Shown here piece after piece: positions 1-11,206 of a DNA stretch of 31,889 nt (positions are counted from its first letter, which is position 1; each line of letters opens with the position of its first letter). Position numbers and translations under genes: made by a program. Below the pieces are notes generated by a model. The model saw only the letters and a program-made list of their open reading frames with translations, was not told the origin of the DNA and made no database searches. Source of the DNA: Saccoglossus kowalevskii (lineage: Eukaryota; Hemichordata; Enteropneusta; Harrimaniidae); the NCBI RefSeq assembly GCF_000003605.2, contig NW_003129867.1, forward strand, positions 16,477 to 48,365. Reading direction: 5' to 3'.

Positions 1-3000
1 GCAATGATGGTTGTGTTATGTGAGGATCTTTTAAATGATGATGTTCCTTTTGGTGAAACTTTCTAAATTTCCTGAGTAAGTTTTTAACTCCATCGACTGT
101 TTCAAGGAAAATGTGGTTGAGTTTTTGTATACTTATTTTTTACATGTATAATATAATGATAATGGTGTACTAGGGATAGCTGACTATGCAGACACTATCT
201 AAACAAATAAAAACCTATAATAAGAATATTGTATTTGCTCTAATAGAAGCACAAATAAGCCCAAAAATGTGTTTCTTGTAATAGTGTTTACTGGATTATC
301 AAAATGTGACTTATTTTGACCATGGATTTGTCTCCGGTGGGGCCTCTAAATTTAAGTATAAAGTTAAAGTAAAATCTGAGAAATTTTCATTCATTTCACA
401 ACATTTCTCAGTGGGAAATTTGTTTTATAAGGAGAACACTACAAACCTTCTGAGAATGAGTGTACCTATATGTATAGTAGAGCAAATACAGTATTGATTC
501 AAAAATGTCTTTAGAGCTACCATGATGAATTGGTCTGCATTTGTCCTGATTGAAAGATTTCTCATAGAAATGTTAAAATTCTGTGTCTAGATAGATTGTC
601 TAATATTCTAACAATGGTTTTTACTGGAGATACAATTTTGAATTAGGACTACAGTTGTGACACATTAATAAATAGGCTTATAAAAGCATCCCCTCTGATA
701 TTCGATGTAATATTGTCCCAACTTGTCCCTCTCTGTGTTTGTATTAAAAGTGGACCTAACTATAGGACAACTCACACTGTGATGGCGTTTGTGTACATTT
801 TTGCCAACAAGTTGTTTTATTAAAAGAGACATTTCATAGTATATTTAATGACAGAAGTGAACAATGACATGACTGGTAAAACGAGTGTGAACTTATAACT
901 ATTGTATTGTGCTTTTATCGTAATGGAACGAGTCAGTTTTCATATTTCAGATAACTGTCTGCATTGTAGAGATTAACAAATGGCACATTCAGATTGTATT
1001 TATTTTGATATAGATAATAATTAACACAGATTTCTATCACAATGCTGCTTTGTCTAGCGCCATCTGTGGTGAGTAATTTCAGGACGATGCAGAATGATTG
1101 TTAAAGGTAGCTGAGATTAAATTGATAAAAAAAAATTATTTTCAAGAAATGTAATGTATGATCATCTTAATCATATCATGCTTAGCTAGTTGAGTCGGTA
1201 AATACAGAGTGTATTAAGAAGTTAATGTACTATTTTTATTTTCCATGCCATTTTTCGGAAATTCCTCAAAGGTATAGAAATGAGTGGTGTTTATTCAAAT
1301 GCAAAATGTTCGTTTAATCCAAACACAAAATTTGAGAATGTACCATTGCTGAGTAAGATTGGTTTTATTTTTTTCTGGAGAGTATTTTATTGATTAGATT
1401 AGACAGAGTTTGACAAGGAAGTCACCTATGGTGTGTATTTGTACATTGTTGTTTATGTATCCATGAATATGAGAGCAATAAAATAAGTCTGATGTTACAA
1501 AGTTTGGGATTTAGTTAGAATTTTGTTGACTCGTACTAGTATTTGAAGAAATAACTGTTTAAAATAAGGCTGGCCCTGGACCTCCTTTTTTGGTTCTCAA
1601 ATTAGTTAATGTCCTACATCAAAATTTCAAAATCAAAGTGAATATTGCCAGAGAGGGCGATGTTCATTAAATTGCTCCAATCACACATCGTTCTGTGGTT
1701 CGCAAGTTCTTTCACTTCACAGCATTATGCTTTAAGATGGGATTTTTTTTATACCCCCCCTCTATTCATGGTCCCAAAAAACATATCGTTATGACAACAC
1801 TTTACACCAAATTTATGCACATATTTATTCAGTTATTTGTCTGTGTGTCCACCACTGATTGTAGGGTCACACACACACAATGTGACCTTTGGCAAAAGAT
1901 ACACAAGATTTTGCGGTCAATTCACCCAGGAGAAAGTCACTGTTTACTCTGGAGTGCAAGATAAATGAAATCTCAAAATACAATTTTGTCATAACTTTGG
2001 AATTGAAATAAAACTGATTTATGAATACAGGCATGGCAGAAATCTCTACTCTTAGCACAACAAAGGCATTTCACAATTCAAAATGAATCAAGAGGTTTCT
2101 GTTGGCTGACTGGAATGTTTTTAAATGTCAATGTTGCACAATATGCTTGTTGATTGGCTGGTTTGATTCAACTGCCATTGGAATTTATAAAGATAAAGGA
2201 ATGCCTTTGTTGCATCAAGAGTACATTTGTTTATAAACACATTTATAAATATTTGTTAATAGCAGCTCTCAGCTTTCATTCAAATATATAATAATTATTC
2301 ACCGGTTCTTAATCTCATTATTTTGCTGATAAGTGAAATAGGTTAAATTAAATCTACATGCACATGTAAAATAACAATAAAACTCATTGTTTCCTTGACA
2401 AAATAGTGAAATTAAATGTTAGTGAAAGTAAATGGTTTAAAGTACTGTATAAAACTTTATTTTAGCAGAGATTTGTTTTTGTTGAAAAGACATTTTACCT
2501 GTCTTGTGTGAAGTATAATATCAGAAATTTTTACTGAATTTTATTTTCACTAATTCTTGTTTTCAAAAATATTCCAAGTGAAAATAAATTAATTTACAGG
2601 AGGAATTGACTTAACACCTCAATCTCATCTGTCCAACACTTCCCATACGTCTACCAACTTATTCTAATTAATAATATTAAAGGTGTTTGCTAATTGGATG
2701 ATGTTAAACTCACTCATTAAATATTCATTTATACTCTATGATGTCACAACACTGTTGCTGAATTTATAACATTCTTTATTTACAAAATTTTTACAATGTC
2801 TACAGGTTTCTGCCACAAACTGTATAGAATTGCTTTGATTCCTAAAGTGTTTGACTCAGTGCCCTTCAAAAAATACAGATTTCCCCCTATAATATTTGTG
2901 TATTCACTATGAAAGAAAATGTTATCAAATTTCGTCTGGAAGATAGGTGCCCTCTGAACCCCAAGCCCTGTATCTACAACGGTTTTCTTTAGTTAATATA

Positions 3001-5019
3001 GAAAAGCCAATGACTAATACACTAGTATTGTGCATATTTGTAAAACCATTGTCAATTTGTTCACACAATAACATAGCTAATAAAATATAAATAACAGAGT
3101 GGTTAAAAAAAATGTTAAATATCTGTAATGACATATACATGTTCATATTCACAGCTGAAACTTATAGTAATAACAAACTGCACTGCATAGCTCAGTATTA
3201 TGTACAGAATATATATAAAATTTACTCAATGAGTAAAATCCGGTGTAAGTAGAGGATTCAGGTGCCTTTGAACATCACTCATGCACATTCAGGCCTCAAA
3301 TGATCAGGAACCAATCAGATATTGTGTTAGTGTTTTAGTAAGGCTCACTCTAATTTGTTGACCTATTTCATCAGTGGAGATAGGTGATTGGCTTTTATCA
3401 TGCGACATCCATTGCTAATTGCATTTCAAGTCTTGTATTTGGGTCCCCTGCAATGACACCATACGTACGATTCACTGCAGATTCGCTACAAAGGTTGGAA
3501 CGCAAATTAGGCAGATAAAGGTAATATTCACTGGCAAATAGAGCCCCTTAATACATCAGACTTTATTCAGATTAATCATTGAGCTGCAGTTACTATGGCA
3601 ACATAACAACTATATCTTACAGCAGTTGTTGACTGAGCATATGGCAATGCATAACTTCTATGGAATTTCATTAAAAGTAATGAAAATCTGAATTAAGAAA
3701 GAATTAAGAAATATACTGTAAACCTAGTTGTAGTTGTGAGAATTTCTCTTTGATTCTATGTTGTACAACACAAAGTCTCAGTGAGTTTCAAAAAATTATT
3801 TCTTCAAAATTGCCATAAATTCTGAATTTTCTAGCAGCCAAAATTATGTTGTTTACAGTATACAAATGTCTGTCTCAGTAAGTGTCATGGAAAAAATTCA
3901 CAACAGAAGAAACTAATGCAAAAACAACAAAAGAAAATGAAATTTAGCCATTGGCCTGGTTTCACTCGAAAAAATTGTGTTAATGCCACAAGTAATGTTT
4001 TATGCTGAAATGATCCAATTTTTAAACTGGATCCCGTAGATTATCTTTAAAAAATCTACAAATGCATGTAATAGACTAGTAAATTTGTCTGAAGGGCTGT
4101 GGGTGGGCCTACGTATGCGTCAGTCTACCTGTCAGTATGCGAGTTCCCATGGTAATGTACTGAAGCCATGGAGACAGCCAATCAGAGATGACACAGAATT
4201 TTGTGCCTACTACATAGCGATTCACCATGACATTCTTGAGTACACTGAGAAAGGCATTCTGAGGCTACAGAATTATTCAAAATAAAACTAAATTTAACAT
4301 TCACTATTATTGGTACTTTAATTTTTTAATGAAATCATAGACAAGACTATTTATAAAATTAGAATACTATTACCCACTGGGTGGAAATAAAAAGCATAAT
4401 TCGCTTAAATTAGAAGATCTTAAACTTGTGTCCCAAAACTTGCAATTTTTATATCTGTGCGAGTATGGCACAATTATGATATGGCATCTTATGCCTCTAT
4501 TCACATTCCTAGAATTGAATGTTTACTGTTGCCATTTTATGTTCTGAACACATTTCACATGTCATTTACCAAATAATATAAAAACGACAACAGTTTTCTT
4601 GCTATATCTAGTACTGAAACATTCTGTCTGAATATTTACTAGTGGCTGGCAACGTGTTGGTTGTCGGAAGATGAGTTGTTACCTGCATGCCACAACAAAG
4701 TTCTAATGATGTGTGTTGACCTTTGCGCAAGGATGAATTGATATGCTTTGAATAGAGCAAATATGGTAAGAAATTTGTCTGTGATAAAACATTTTGGGTT
4801 CTCTTGTTTCAGAATTTCAATGGGAAATACACAATCCTAAAACCCTTATTAATATACAAGTTGTGTTAAAAGTCTCTTTTTCTATAAACTAAGATTAGTT
4901 TGCAGTTAGTATTATCACTATTTTCGAATCCTTTTTCTCAAATGTTTGCATTAATTATTGCCCAAATAGAACATAATTTGAAATTTTGGGATCTAAAATA
5001 TTGTTCACATTCACTGTGC
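1..5019. other. Gene-free AT-rich stretch, possible 3' UTR at left edge
   Basis: No open frame here resembles a known protein, and the small frames are chance-sized. From base 1 the plus strand is open for 21 codons and stops at 64-66. This could be the end of a gene entering from the left, since a hexamer AATAAA follows at 1477-1482, but the peptide is too short to identify. The rest is unique-looking AT-rich sequence with no tandem array, tRNA-like fold or clear transposon end that I could recognise. Confidence 0.5.
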
Positions 5020-5463
5020 TTCCAACTGCGTCCAATCAATAGTCAGCTTTCAACTGCATCCAGTCAATAGTCAGCTACCAAATGCATCCAATCAATAGTC
5101 AGCTTCAAACTGTATCCAGTCAATAGTCAGCTTCAAACTGTATCCAGTCAATAGTCAGCTTCAAACTGCATCCAGTCAATAGTCAGCTACCAACTGCATC
5201 CAGTCAATAGTCGGCTTCAAACTGTATCCAGTCAATAGTCAGCTGCAAACTGTATCCAGTCAATAGTCAGCTTCAAACTGTATCCAGTCAATAGTCGGCT
5301 TCAAACTGTATCCAGTCAATAGTCAGCTACCAACTGCATCCAGTCAATAGTCAGCTACCAAATGCGTCCAATCAATAGTCAGCTTCCAACTGCATCCAGT
5401 CAATAGTCAGCTTCCAACTTCATCCAGTCAATAGTCAGCTTCCAACTACATCCAGTCAATAGC
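5020..5463. repeat. 28-bp minisatellite, about 16 copies
   Basis: A 28-bp unit with the stable core CAGTCAATAGTCAGCT recurs head to tail about 16 times. Between cores the sequence varies among CAAACTGTAT, CAACTGCAT and AAATGCGT types. A few units have CCAATCAATAG instead of CCAGTCAATAG. The array begins about 380 bases beyond the DIPK1 stop codon, on the 3' side of that gene and past its likely polyadenylation signal, so it is probably intergenic. Unit lengths look uniform. Confidence 0.93.
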
Positions 5464-5845
5464 CGCAAAAGAGACATAACTATAGTGTACAAAAGCTAAA
5501 ATCGAAAAATCTTTGTATAAAGACGAAATATTTCCTCCAAAAATCAAAATTCATTATTTTATTGTGATTCAAATCATATTCCTGCAACAGCTGAATAAAT
5601 CTATTGGGAATCAATATTTTAACAGGGCTGCCTTAATCAGTCACTTTATGGTTTTTGTTGAACATCTTCTTGATTATTGAACAACATGACGTACCACTAT
5701 CTGATGTAGTTTCCAGCTATCGATATTTGTAGCAAAATGTATATCAGTGAGTAAAAATTTTGAAAGTAACGGTGTGCAAACGCCTCTCATAACGATTAGG
5801 ACGCTATGCATATTGAAAATTACACCTGACTCAATGTATTCTCAA
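5464..5845 (-). promoter_or_regulatory. Likely 3' UTR and polyadenylation signal of DIPK1
   Basis: Downstream of the minus-strand stop codon there is AT-rich sequence without a coding frame. TTTATT at 5558-5563 reads AATAAA on the minus strand, about 285 bases after the stop. It is the best candidate polyadenylation signal before the 28-bp array begins. The 3' end of the transcript is inferred, not shown. Confidence 0.5.
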
Positions 5846-6853
5846 TCATGTGTTTCTGTGTCCAAATTTCTCATTTGAGATTTTTTTCCAGAGAGTACTT
5901 CTCAGTGAGTTTAAAACTAACGAGTGTTCTAGTTGTATATCCTTCATTATGCCAGCATCCAATGCCAGACACTTGTTCAATTCCTCTTCCAGTTCTGTTT
6001 TTATGTCTGCGGGGACTCCTCGCAGCAGAAAAGTATGCAACAACACACACACTTTTTGTAGATTTGGATGCACCACTTGTCCTGTGCATTGGTGACTGGT
6101 TGAATCACACAACGACATGCAGTTTTCAGCATAGGTACAGTCTGTGTTGACTGTGCAATGACGTTCTCGTAAAACTTGCGATAGTGTTGTCTCAGGCACA
6201 AGGTTGGCAAAGTTGATGACTTTCACTTCATGTTTATCTGTGAATCCGATACTATGCTCTGTCAGATCACACATATAGAAGTTGCCGTTCTGGCCATGGA
6301 AGATCTCTTCTATGAACTCTAACATTCCCACGGCAATGTGGGCTTTCTGTGGCCACGTCGGCGTGAACCACTGATCCATGCGCTGTTTGTAGCTATTGGG
6401 AACAAAAGTATTCACAATTCCAGGCAGTTCTAAGCCGTAAACTCGATCTACCATGACTTCTTCTACAATAAACAAGTCCCCACAAAAACCTTCAAGCTTT
6501 GGGATATGATCACTGTCCTTCAAAACCATTGTCATAAAAAACTCACTATTCTGTAGCAAAGCCCACATAGTCTTAGCCTCAGCAAGCGTGACTTTTCCAT
6601 CATAATTAATATCAGCTATGTCAATAATGCTAGATTGTAAATTAGAATGTTCTCCTTCTCCCAGTTTTCTCTCAAGAAATGCTGTCAACATGACCCGGAA
6701 ATCATCCATAGATCGTCCCTTTTCTGGCTTACTGTACAGTGATTCACGCACCAGTGGATCAGAACTCAATATCTTATCCATGTTTAGTTTCAGAATGATC
6801 TTCTTTGACTGGCTTTTCTCAGTTTCAGGAATTTGGATATATCCAGAGTAAAC
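5846..6853 (-). other. DIPK1: DIPK1 terminal coding exon
   Basis: The exon is 1008 bases including the TGA at 5846-5848. On the minus strand it follows the acceptor TTTTCTTACAG and opens with VYSGYIQIPE in phase 0. An internal Met at 6781 is not the start, because the frame runs upstream to the acceptor and the upstream residues fit the family. The exon holds the EF-hand loop, the kinase-like core and the cysteine-rich tail. Confidence 0.93.
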
Positions 6854-9800
6854 CTGTAAGAAAATGGAGGTCAGTGAGCTGCTCAGTTTTTAATAATGAC
6901 AGTACTGCAGTAATTTGAAAAACTTGACAAATCAGCTGACTACCACCACCACCACTATTCTGAAACAGAGTGTGTGAGCAACACACTACAAACATGTAAG
7001 ACATGATATAAACAACATGTGAGCAAAATATGTTCATGTGTGAGAAAAATATAACTAATGAGTGAGTAACACATGACCAATGAGTGAGCAACACATGGCC
7101 AATGAGTGAGCAAAATATGTTCATGTGTGAGAAAAATATAACTAATGAGTGAGTAACACATGACAAATGAGTGAGCAACACATGGCCAATGAGTGAGCAA
7201 AATATAACCAATGAGTGAGCAACACATGACCAATGAGTGAGCAACACATGGCCAATGAGTGAGCAAATCATAACCAATGAGTGAGCAACATATGGCCAAT
7301 GAGTGAGCAACACATGGCCAATGAGTGAGCAACACATGGCCAATGAGTGAGCAACACATGGCCAATGAGTGAGCAACACATGGCCAATGAGTGAGCAACA
7401 CATGGCCAATGAGTGAGCAAATCATAACCAATGAGTGAGCAACATATGGCCAATGAGTGAGCAAAATATAACCAATGAGTGAGCAACACATGACCAATGA
7501 GTGAGCAACACATGACCAATGAGTGAGAAACACATGACCAATGAGTGAGCAACACATGGCCAATGAGTGAGCAAAATATAACCAATGAGTGAGCAAAATA
7601 TAACCAATGAGTGAGCAAAATATAACCAATGAGTGAGCAACACATGACCAATGAGTGAGCAAAATATAACCAATGAGTGAGCAAAATATAACCAATGAGT
7701 GAGCAACATATGGCCAATGAGTGAGAAAAATATAACTAATGAGTGAGCAACACATGACCAATGAGTGAGCAACACATGGCCAATGAGTGAGCAAAATATA
7801 ACCAATGAGTGAGCAACACATGGCCAATGAGTGAGCAACACATGGCCAATGAGTGAGCAACACATGGCCAATGAGTGAGTAACACATGGCCAATGAGTGA
7901 GCAAAATATAACCAACGAGTGAGCAACATATGGCCAATGAGTGAGCAAAATATAACCAATGAGTGAGCAACACATGACCAATGAGTGAGCAACACATGGC
8001 CAATGAGTGAGCAAAATATAACCAATGAGTGAGCAACACATGACCAATGAGTGAGCAAAATATAACCAATGAGTGAGCAACACATGACCAATGAGTGAGC
8101 AAAATATAACCAATGAGTGAGCAACACATTACCAATGAGTGAGCAAAATATAACCAATGAGTGAGCAACACATGACCAATGAGTGAGCAAAATATAACCA
8201 ATGAGTGAGCAACACATGACCAATGAGTGAGCAACACATGGCCAATGAGTGAGCAAAATATAACCAATGAGTGAGCAAAATATAACCAATGAGTGAGCAA
8301 CATATGGCCAATGAGTGAGCAAATCATAACCAATGAGTGAGCAACACATGACCAATGAGTGAGCAACACATGACCAATGAGTGAGCAACACATGACCAAT
8401 GAGTGAGCAACACATGACCAATGAGTGAGCAACACATGACCAATGAGTGAGCAACACATGACCAATGAGTGAGCAACACATGACCAATGAGTGAGCAAAA
8501 TATAACCAATGAGTGAGCAACACATGACCAATGAGTGAGCAAAATATAACCAATGAGTGAGCAACACATTACCAATGAGTGAGCAAAATATAACCAATGA
8601 GTGAGCAACACATGACCAATGAGTGAGCAAAATATAACCAATGAGTGAGCAACACATGACCAATGAGTGAGCAACACATGGCCAATGAGTGAGCAACACA
8701 TGACCAATGAGTGAGCAACACATGACCAATGAGTGAGCAACACATGACCAATGAGTGAGCAACACATGACCAATGAGTGAGCAACACATGGCCAATGAGT
8801 GAGCAACACATGACCAATGAGTGAGCAACACATGACCAATGAGTGAGCAACACATGACCAATGAGTGAGCAACACATGGCCAATGAGTGAGCAAACATGA
8901 CTGTTAGGTCTGCCAACAATACAACTTTTTGTACAATGTAACATAACCCTGAACAAATTGAGAGAGATCTAAACTCCACTTGGCATTCAAACACCACATA
9001 AGCATAAAAACATTTTGACAAAATTTAACTGACATTTTCAGTAATTAATTATTTAAAGAAAAAAAATTACATTAACAAAATTTAATTTATATATATTTAT
9101 AATCAACATGTAAAATACCATGGCAACCTCACCTGCTGTAATGGAAGATGTGAATGGCATTTACTGAAGACCACAGTATTTAATTCGCATAGCTCTTCAC
9201 AAAGAGAACCCGCAATAATACCTTTTCTGTATCGATCACACTGCAAGATAAAGTGGGTATCAGAGTAAATAAACTTCAGTATTGCATGCATTCAGGTAAA
9301 TATCAGAGGTGTGTTGATGGTAAAACTAAGTCAATGATACATGTACAGTCAGTATATAATAAATGCAAAACTTTATTTTCACTTGGAATTAATTTTCGCT
9401 ATTTTCGCAGAAGGAATGATTCAGTGAAAATAAAATCCAACGAATATACTTTATTTTGTATATTTTACATTCAACTCATCAAAAATCTTTGAAAATAAAA
9501 TCCATACAAAACAGCCATGAAGTCTTTTCAGAGAAAATTAATTTCTAGCTTAAATAAAGTATTTCACAGTATTGTACATGTACGTGTACGTGTACGTGTC
9601 TTGTAAGTAACCAATAGTTATATACATACATGTAGATGCAAATTAATTATAATTGGCCGACTTCAGAGGCTAAACAAAGGACCAAATTTGATACAATTCT
9701 TCTCTCTGATAAAGTCAGATTGTTTGGTATACTCGATATTGATAATACGTAAATTTTGCCAACTACAGATTTTGAACACCATCATTTTCCCAACAAAAAT

Positions 9801-10249
9801 GTTGATGCGATATTTTACACATTTCTATTTACTAATTTTTCTATAATTTTTTTGTTATTTTGAAGCAAATATTAATAACATAATAATCAATATGGTATAA
9901 ATTAGAGTTTTATTTCAACAAAGGTGATTTCTGTGTTTGGAAGGCTATTTAAACATAGAAAGATACTGCCCTCTAAGGCCAGGTTTGACAATCTTGTGTT
10001 TATGAAAATGAATATTTTTGAATTCTTTGCAGATTTAACCAGTAGTCATTACAACTGTATGTGCTACAGTAGAAAGTTTTTATTGACACAAAGCATGGTG
10101 CATTATGAGATACTTACTATGACTGCTTTCACTGTATTTTCTCTACATAAATCCATATAGGAAGTGTACTTTAAATAACCCATCCAACTACACACAAAAA
10201 TTAGCATCCATATCAATAGAATGTGTTTGACTTTAAACTGTGTCCTTGG
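5846..10249 (-). CDS. DIPK1: DIPK1/FAM69 divergent kinase-like membrane protein, 5' end missing
   Basis: Joining 10249-10118, 9240-9133 and 6853-5846 (minus strand) gives 415 continuous residues and a TGA stop. Vertebrate DIPK1A, as I remember it, is about 428 residues, so only some 13-20 N-terminal residues are missing. Order: signal anchor (residues 9-26), a lumenal cysteine cluster (35, 45, 58, 62, 72), divergent kinase N-lobe, a perfect 12-residue EF-hand loop DINYDGKVTLAE (161-172), a GFCGDL segment near 203, the catalytic-loop equivalent CDLTEHS (275-281), the metal-loop equivalent VKVIN (290-294), and a cysteine-rich segment (313-336). Family members are type II ER/Golgi membrane proteins whose kinase activity is unsettled. 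Asn294 sits where I expect the DFG-type Asp, and Ser281 where I expect Asn, so activity is doubtful. The family call is secure; the paralogue (A, B or C) is not. Confidence 0.93.
6973..8896. repeat. 22-bp intronic minisatellite, about 85 copies
   Basis: This array fills most of the 2279-bp last intron of DIPK1. Each 22-bp unit has a near-invariant core CCAATGAGTGAGCAA and a short variable part drawn from a few discrete types: CACATGA, CACATGG, AATATAA, ATCATAA, CATATGG and CACATTA. The first part (to about 7200) is irregular, with a composite of about 87 bases present twice. Because 22 is not a multiple of three and the unit lacks minus-strand stops in all frames, very long minus-strand frames appear. 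They are artefacts of the repeat. Confidence 0.95.
9133..9240 (-). other. DIPK1: DIPK1 internal exon, 36 codons, cysteine-rich
   Basis: The exon is 108 bases between the acceptor TATCTTGCAG and the donor CAG|GTGAGG, phase 0 at both ends. It encodes CDRYRKGIIAGSLCEELCEL followed by 16 residues ending LPLQQ. The CD-x-Y-x-x-G and LCxxLC pattern is the lumenal cysteine signature of FAM69 proteins. It joins directly to VYSG of the next exon. Confidence 0.92.
9354..9571. mobile_element. TA-ended palindromic MITE, degraded copy
   Basis: It is related to the cleaner copy at 31664-31875. Shared parts include TTGGAATTAATTTTCGCTAT near the left, CAGTGAAAATAAAATCCA, AACTCATC and the right end AATAAAGTATTTCACAGTA. 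The left end is eroded. It lies in the DIPK1 intron between the transmembrane and cysteine exons. It has no coding capacity and is probably Tc1/mariner-like by its TA ends. Confidence 0.75.
9575..9599. repeat. Short GTACGT microsatellite
   Basis: ACATGTACGTGTACGTGT is a small hexamer run (unit TACGTG) just outside the right end of the MITE in the DIPK1 intron. It is short and has no evident role. Confidence 0.7.
10118..10249 (-). other. DIPK1: DIPK1 transmembrane exon, 44 codons
   Basis: The exon is 132 bases between the acceptor TTTTTCAACAG and the donor ATA|GTAAGT. It encodes PRTQFKVK, then the hydrophobic anchor HILLIWMLIFVCSWMGYL, then the lumenal YxDLCRE segment. A short basic stretch followed by one anchor fits a type II signal anchor. 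No Met lies in frame between the acceptor and the anchor, so a preceding exon must supply the start codon. I could not find that exon among the many possible short ones. Confidence 0.88.
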
Positions 10250-10324
10250 CTGTTGAAAAACAAATATATGAATATATGAGTTAAATGATAGGTGACAGTT
10301 CTCAATATATATAACAAGCAGCCT

Positions 10325-11170
10325 CTCGGCTGAGATAGCTCCGCTGTTAGCAATGCACATTTCGATTAAAGAACAGAAGATATCATTAAAAAATGAACAA
10401 TATGCATAGTATCAATGCAATGGGACTTGCTGTTTTCAACAAGAATTCAAAAATATCATTTTTGACCATAAATGATTGTGGTTTTCAACAAGAAGAAAAT
10501 ATCACTTTTTACCAAAAATGACAAAAATATTCATCAAAATTAGAGAACTGAAGATATTATCATGAAATGAACAAATTTGAGAGTGGTCCATATGTAGTAT
10601 CTATATATGTAATATCAAAGCAATTGGACTTATGATTTTTAACAAGAAGTCGAAAGTATCACTTTTTACCAAAAATGACAAAAATATTCACCAAATTTAG
10701 AGAATTAAAGATATCATTACAAATGAACAAATCTGAGAGAGGTCCACATGTAGTACCTATATATGTAATATCAAAGCAATTNNNNNNNNNNNNNNNNNNN
10801 NNNNNNNNNNNNNNNNNNNNNNNNNNNNNNNAATGAACAAATTTGAGAGTGGTCCACATGTAGTACCTATATATGTAATATCAAAGCAATTGGACTTGCG
10901 GTTTCTAACAAGAAGTTGAAAATATCACTTTTTACCAAAAATGACAAAAATATTCACCAAAATTAGAGAATTGAAGATATGATCATGAAATGAACAAATC
11001 TGAGAGAGGTCTACCCAAGGTACATATACACCAAGTATCAAAGCATTCAGACTTGTAGTTTTCAAGAAGAAGTCGAAAATGTAAAACATTGACATGGACG
11101 ACGACACCGGACAACGACGGACAATCACTCATATGATAAGCTCCGCTCGACAAAGTCGACAGCAGAGCTA
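10325..11170. mobile_element. Inverted-ended dispersed repeat with internal tandem expansion
   Basis: The left end reads CTCGGCTGAGATAGCTCCGC and the right end GTCGACAGCAGAGCT. AGCTCCGCTGT near the left and ACAGCAGAGCT at the right are inverted matches (10 of 11). Inside, a block of about 155 bp, with AATGAACAAATYTGAGAG and AGTCGAAAATATCACTTTTT, recurs about four times and is interrupted by an N gap. A shorter copy without the expansion is at 14058-14260. No coding potential is seen. This is a non-autonomous DNA element, class uncertain. It begins about 75 bases upstream (minus sense) of the DIPK1 transmembrane exon. Confidence 0.75.
10782..10831. other. Assembly gap, 50 N
   Basis: Exactly 50 unresolved bases lie inside the 155-bp tandem block. 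Neighbouring units would need about 96 bases between the flanking positions, so the gap length is probably a placeholder. Confidence 0.99.
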
Positions 11171-11206
11171 AAAAGTGGTTATATATAGTAGTACCATTTT
11201 TTCACT

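Noticed and set aside
1-66. Open plus-strand frame of 21 codons from the window edge to a TAA
   Set aside because: It could be the end of a gene, but it is too short to recognise and has no splice site in view.
4085-4285. Plus-strand frame of 66 codons with less AT-biased composition
   Set aside because: The open frame starts without an ATG at its 5' end, has no known motif, and shows no clear exon boundaries.
5848-6851. Plus-strand frames opposite the DIPK1 terminal exon
   Set aside because: They are antisense shadows of a well-supported minus-strand exon.
6825-9021. Very long minus-strand open frames (up to 532 codons) over the 22-bp array
   Set aside because: All three frames are open because the unit lacks minus-strand stops, and all give the same 22-residue periodic peptide. 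The region is an intron with good splice sites on both sides.
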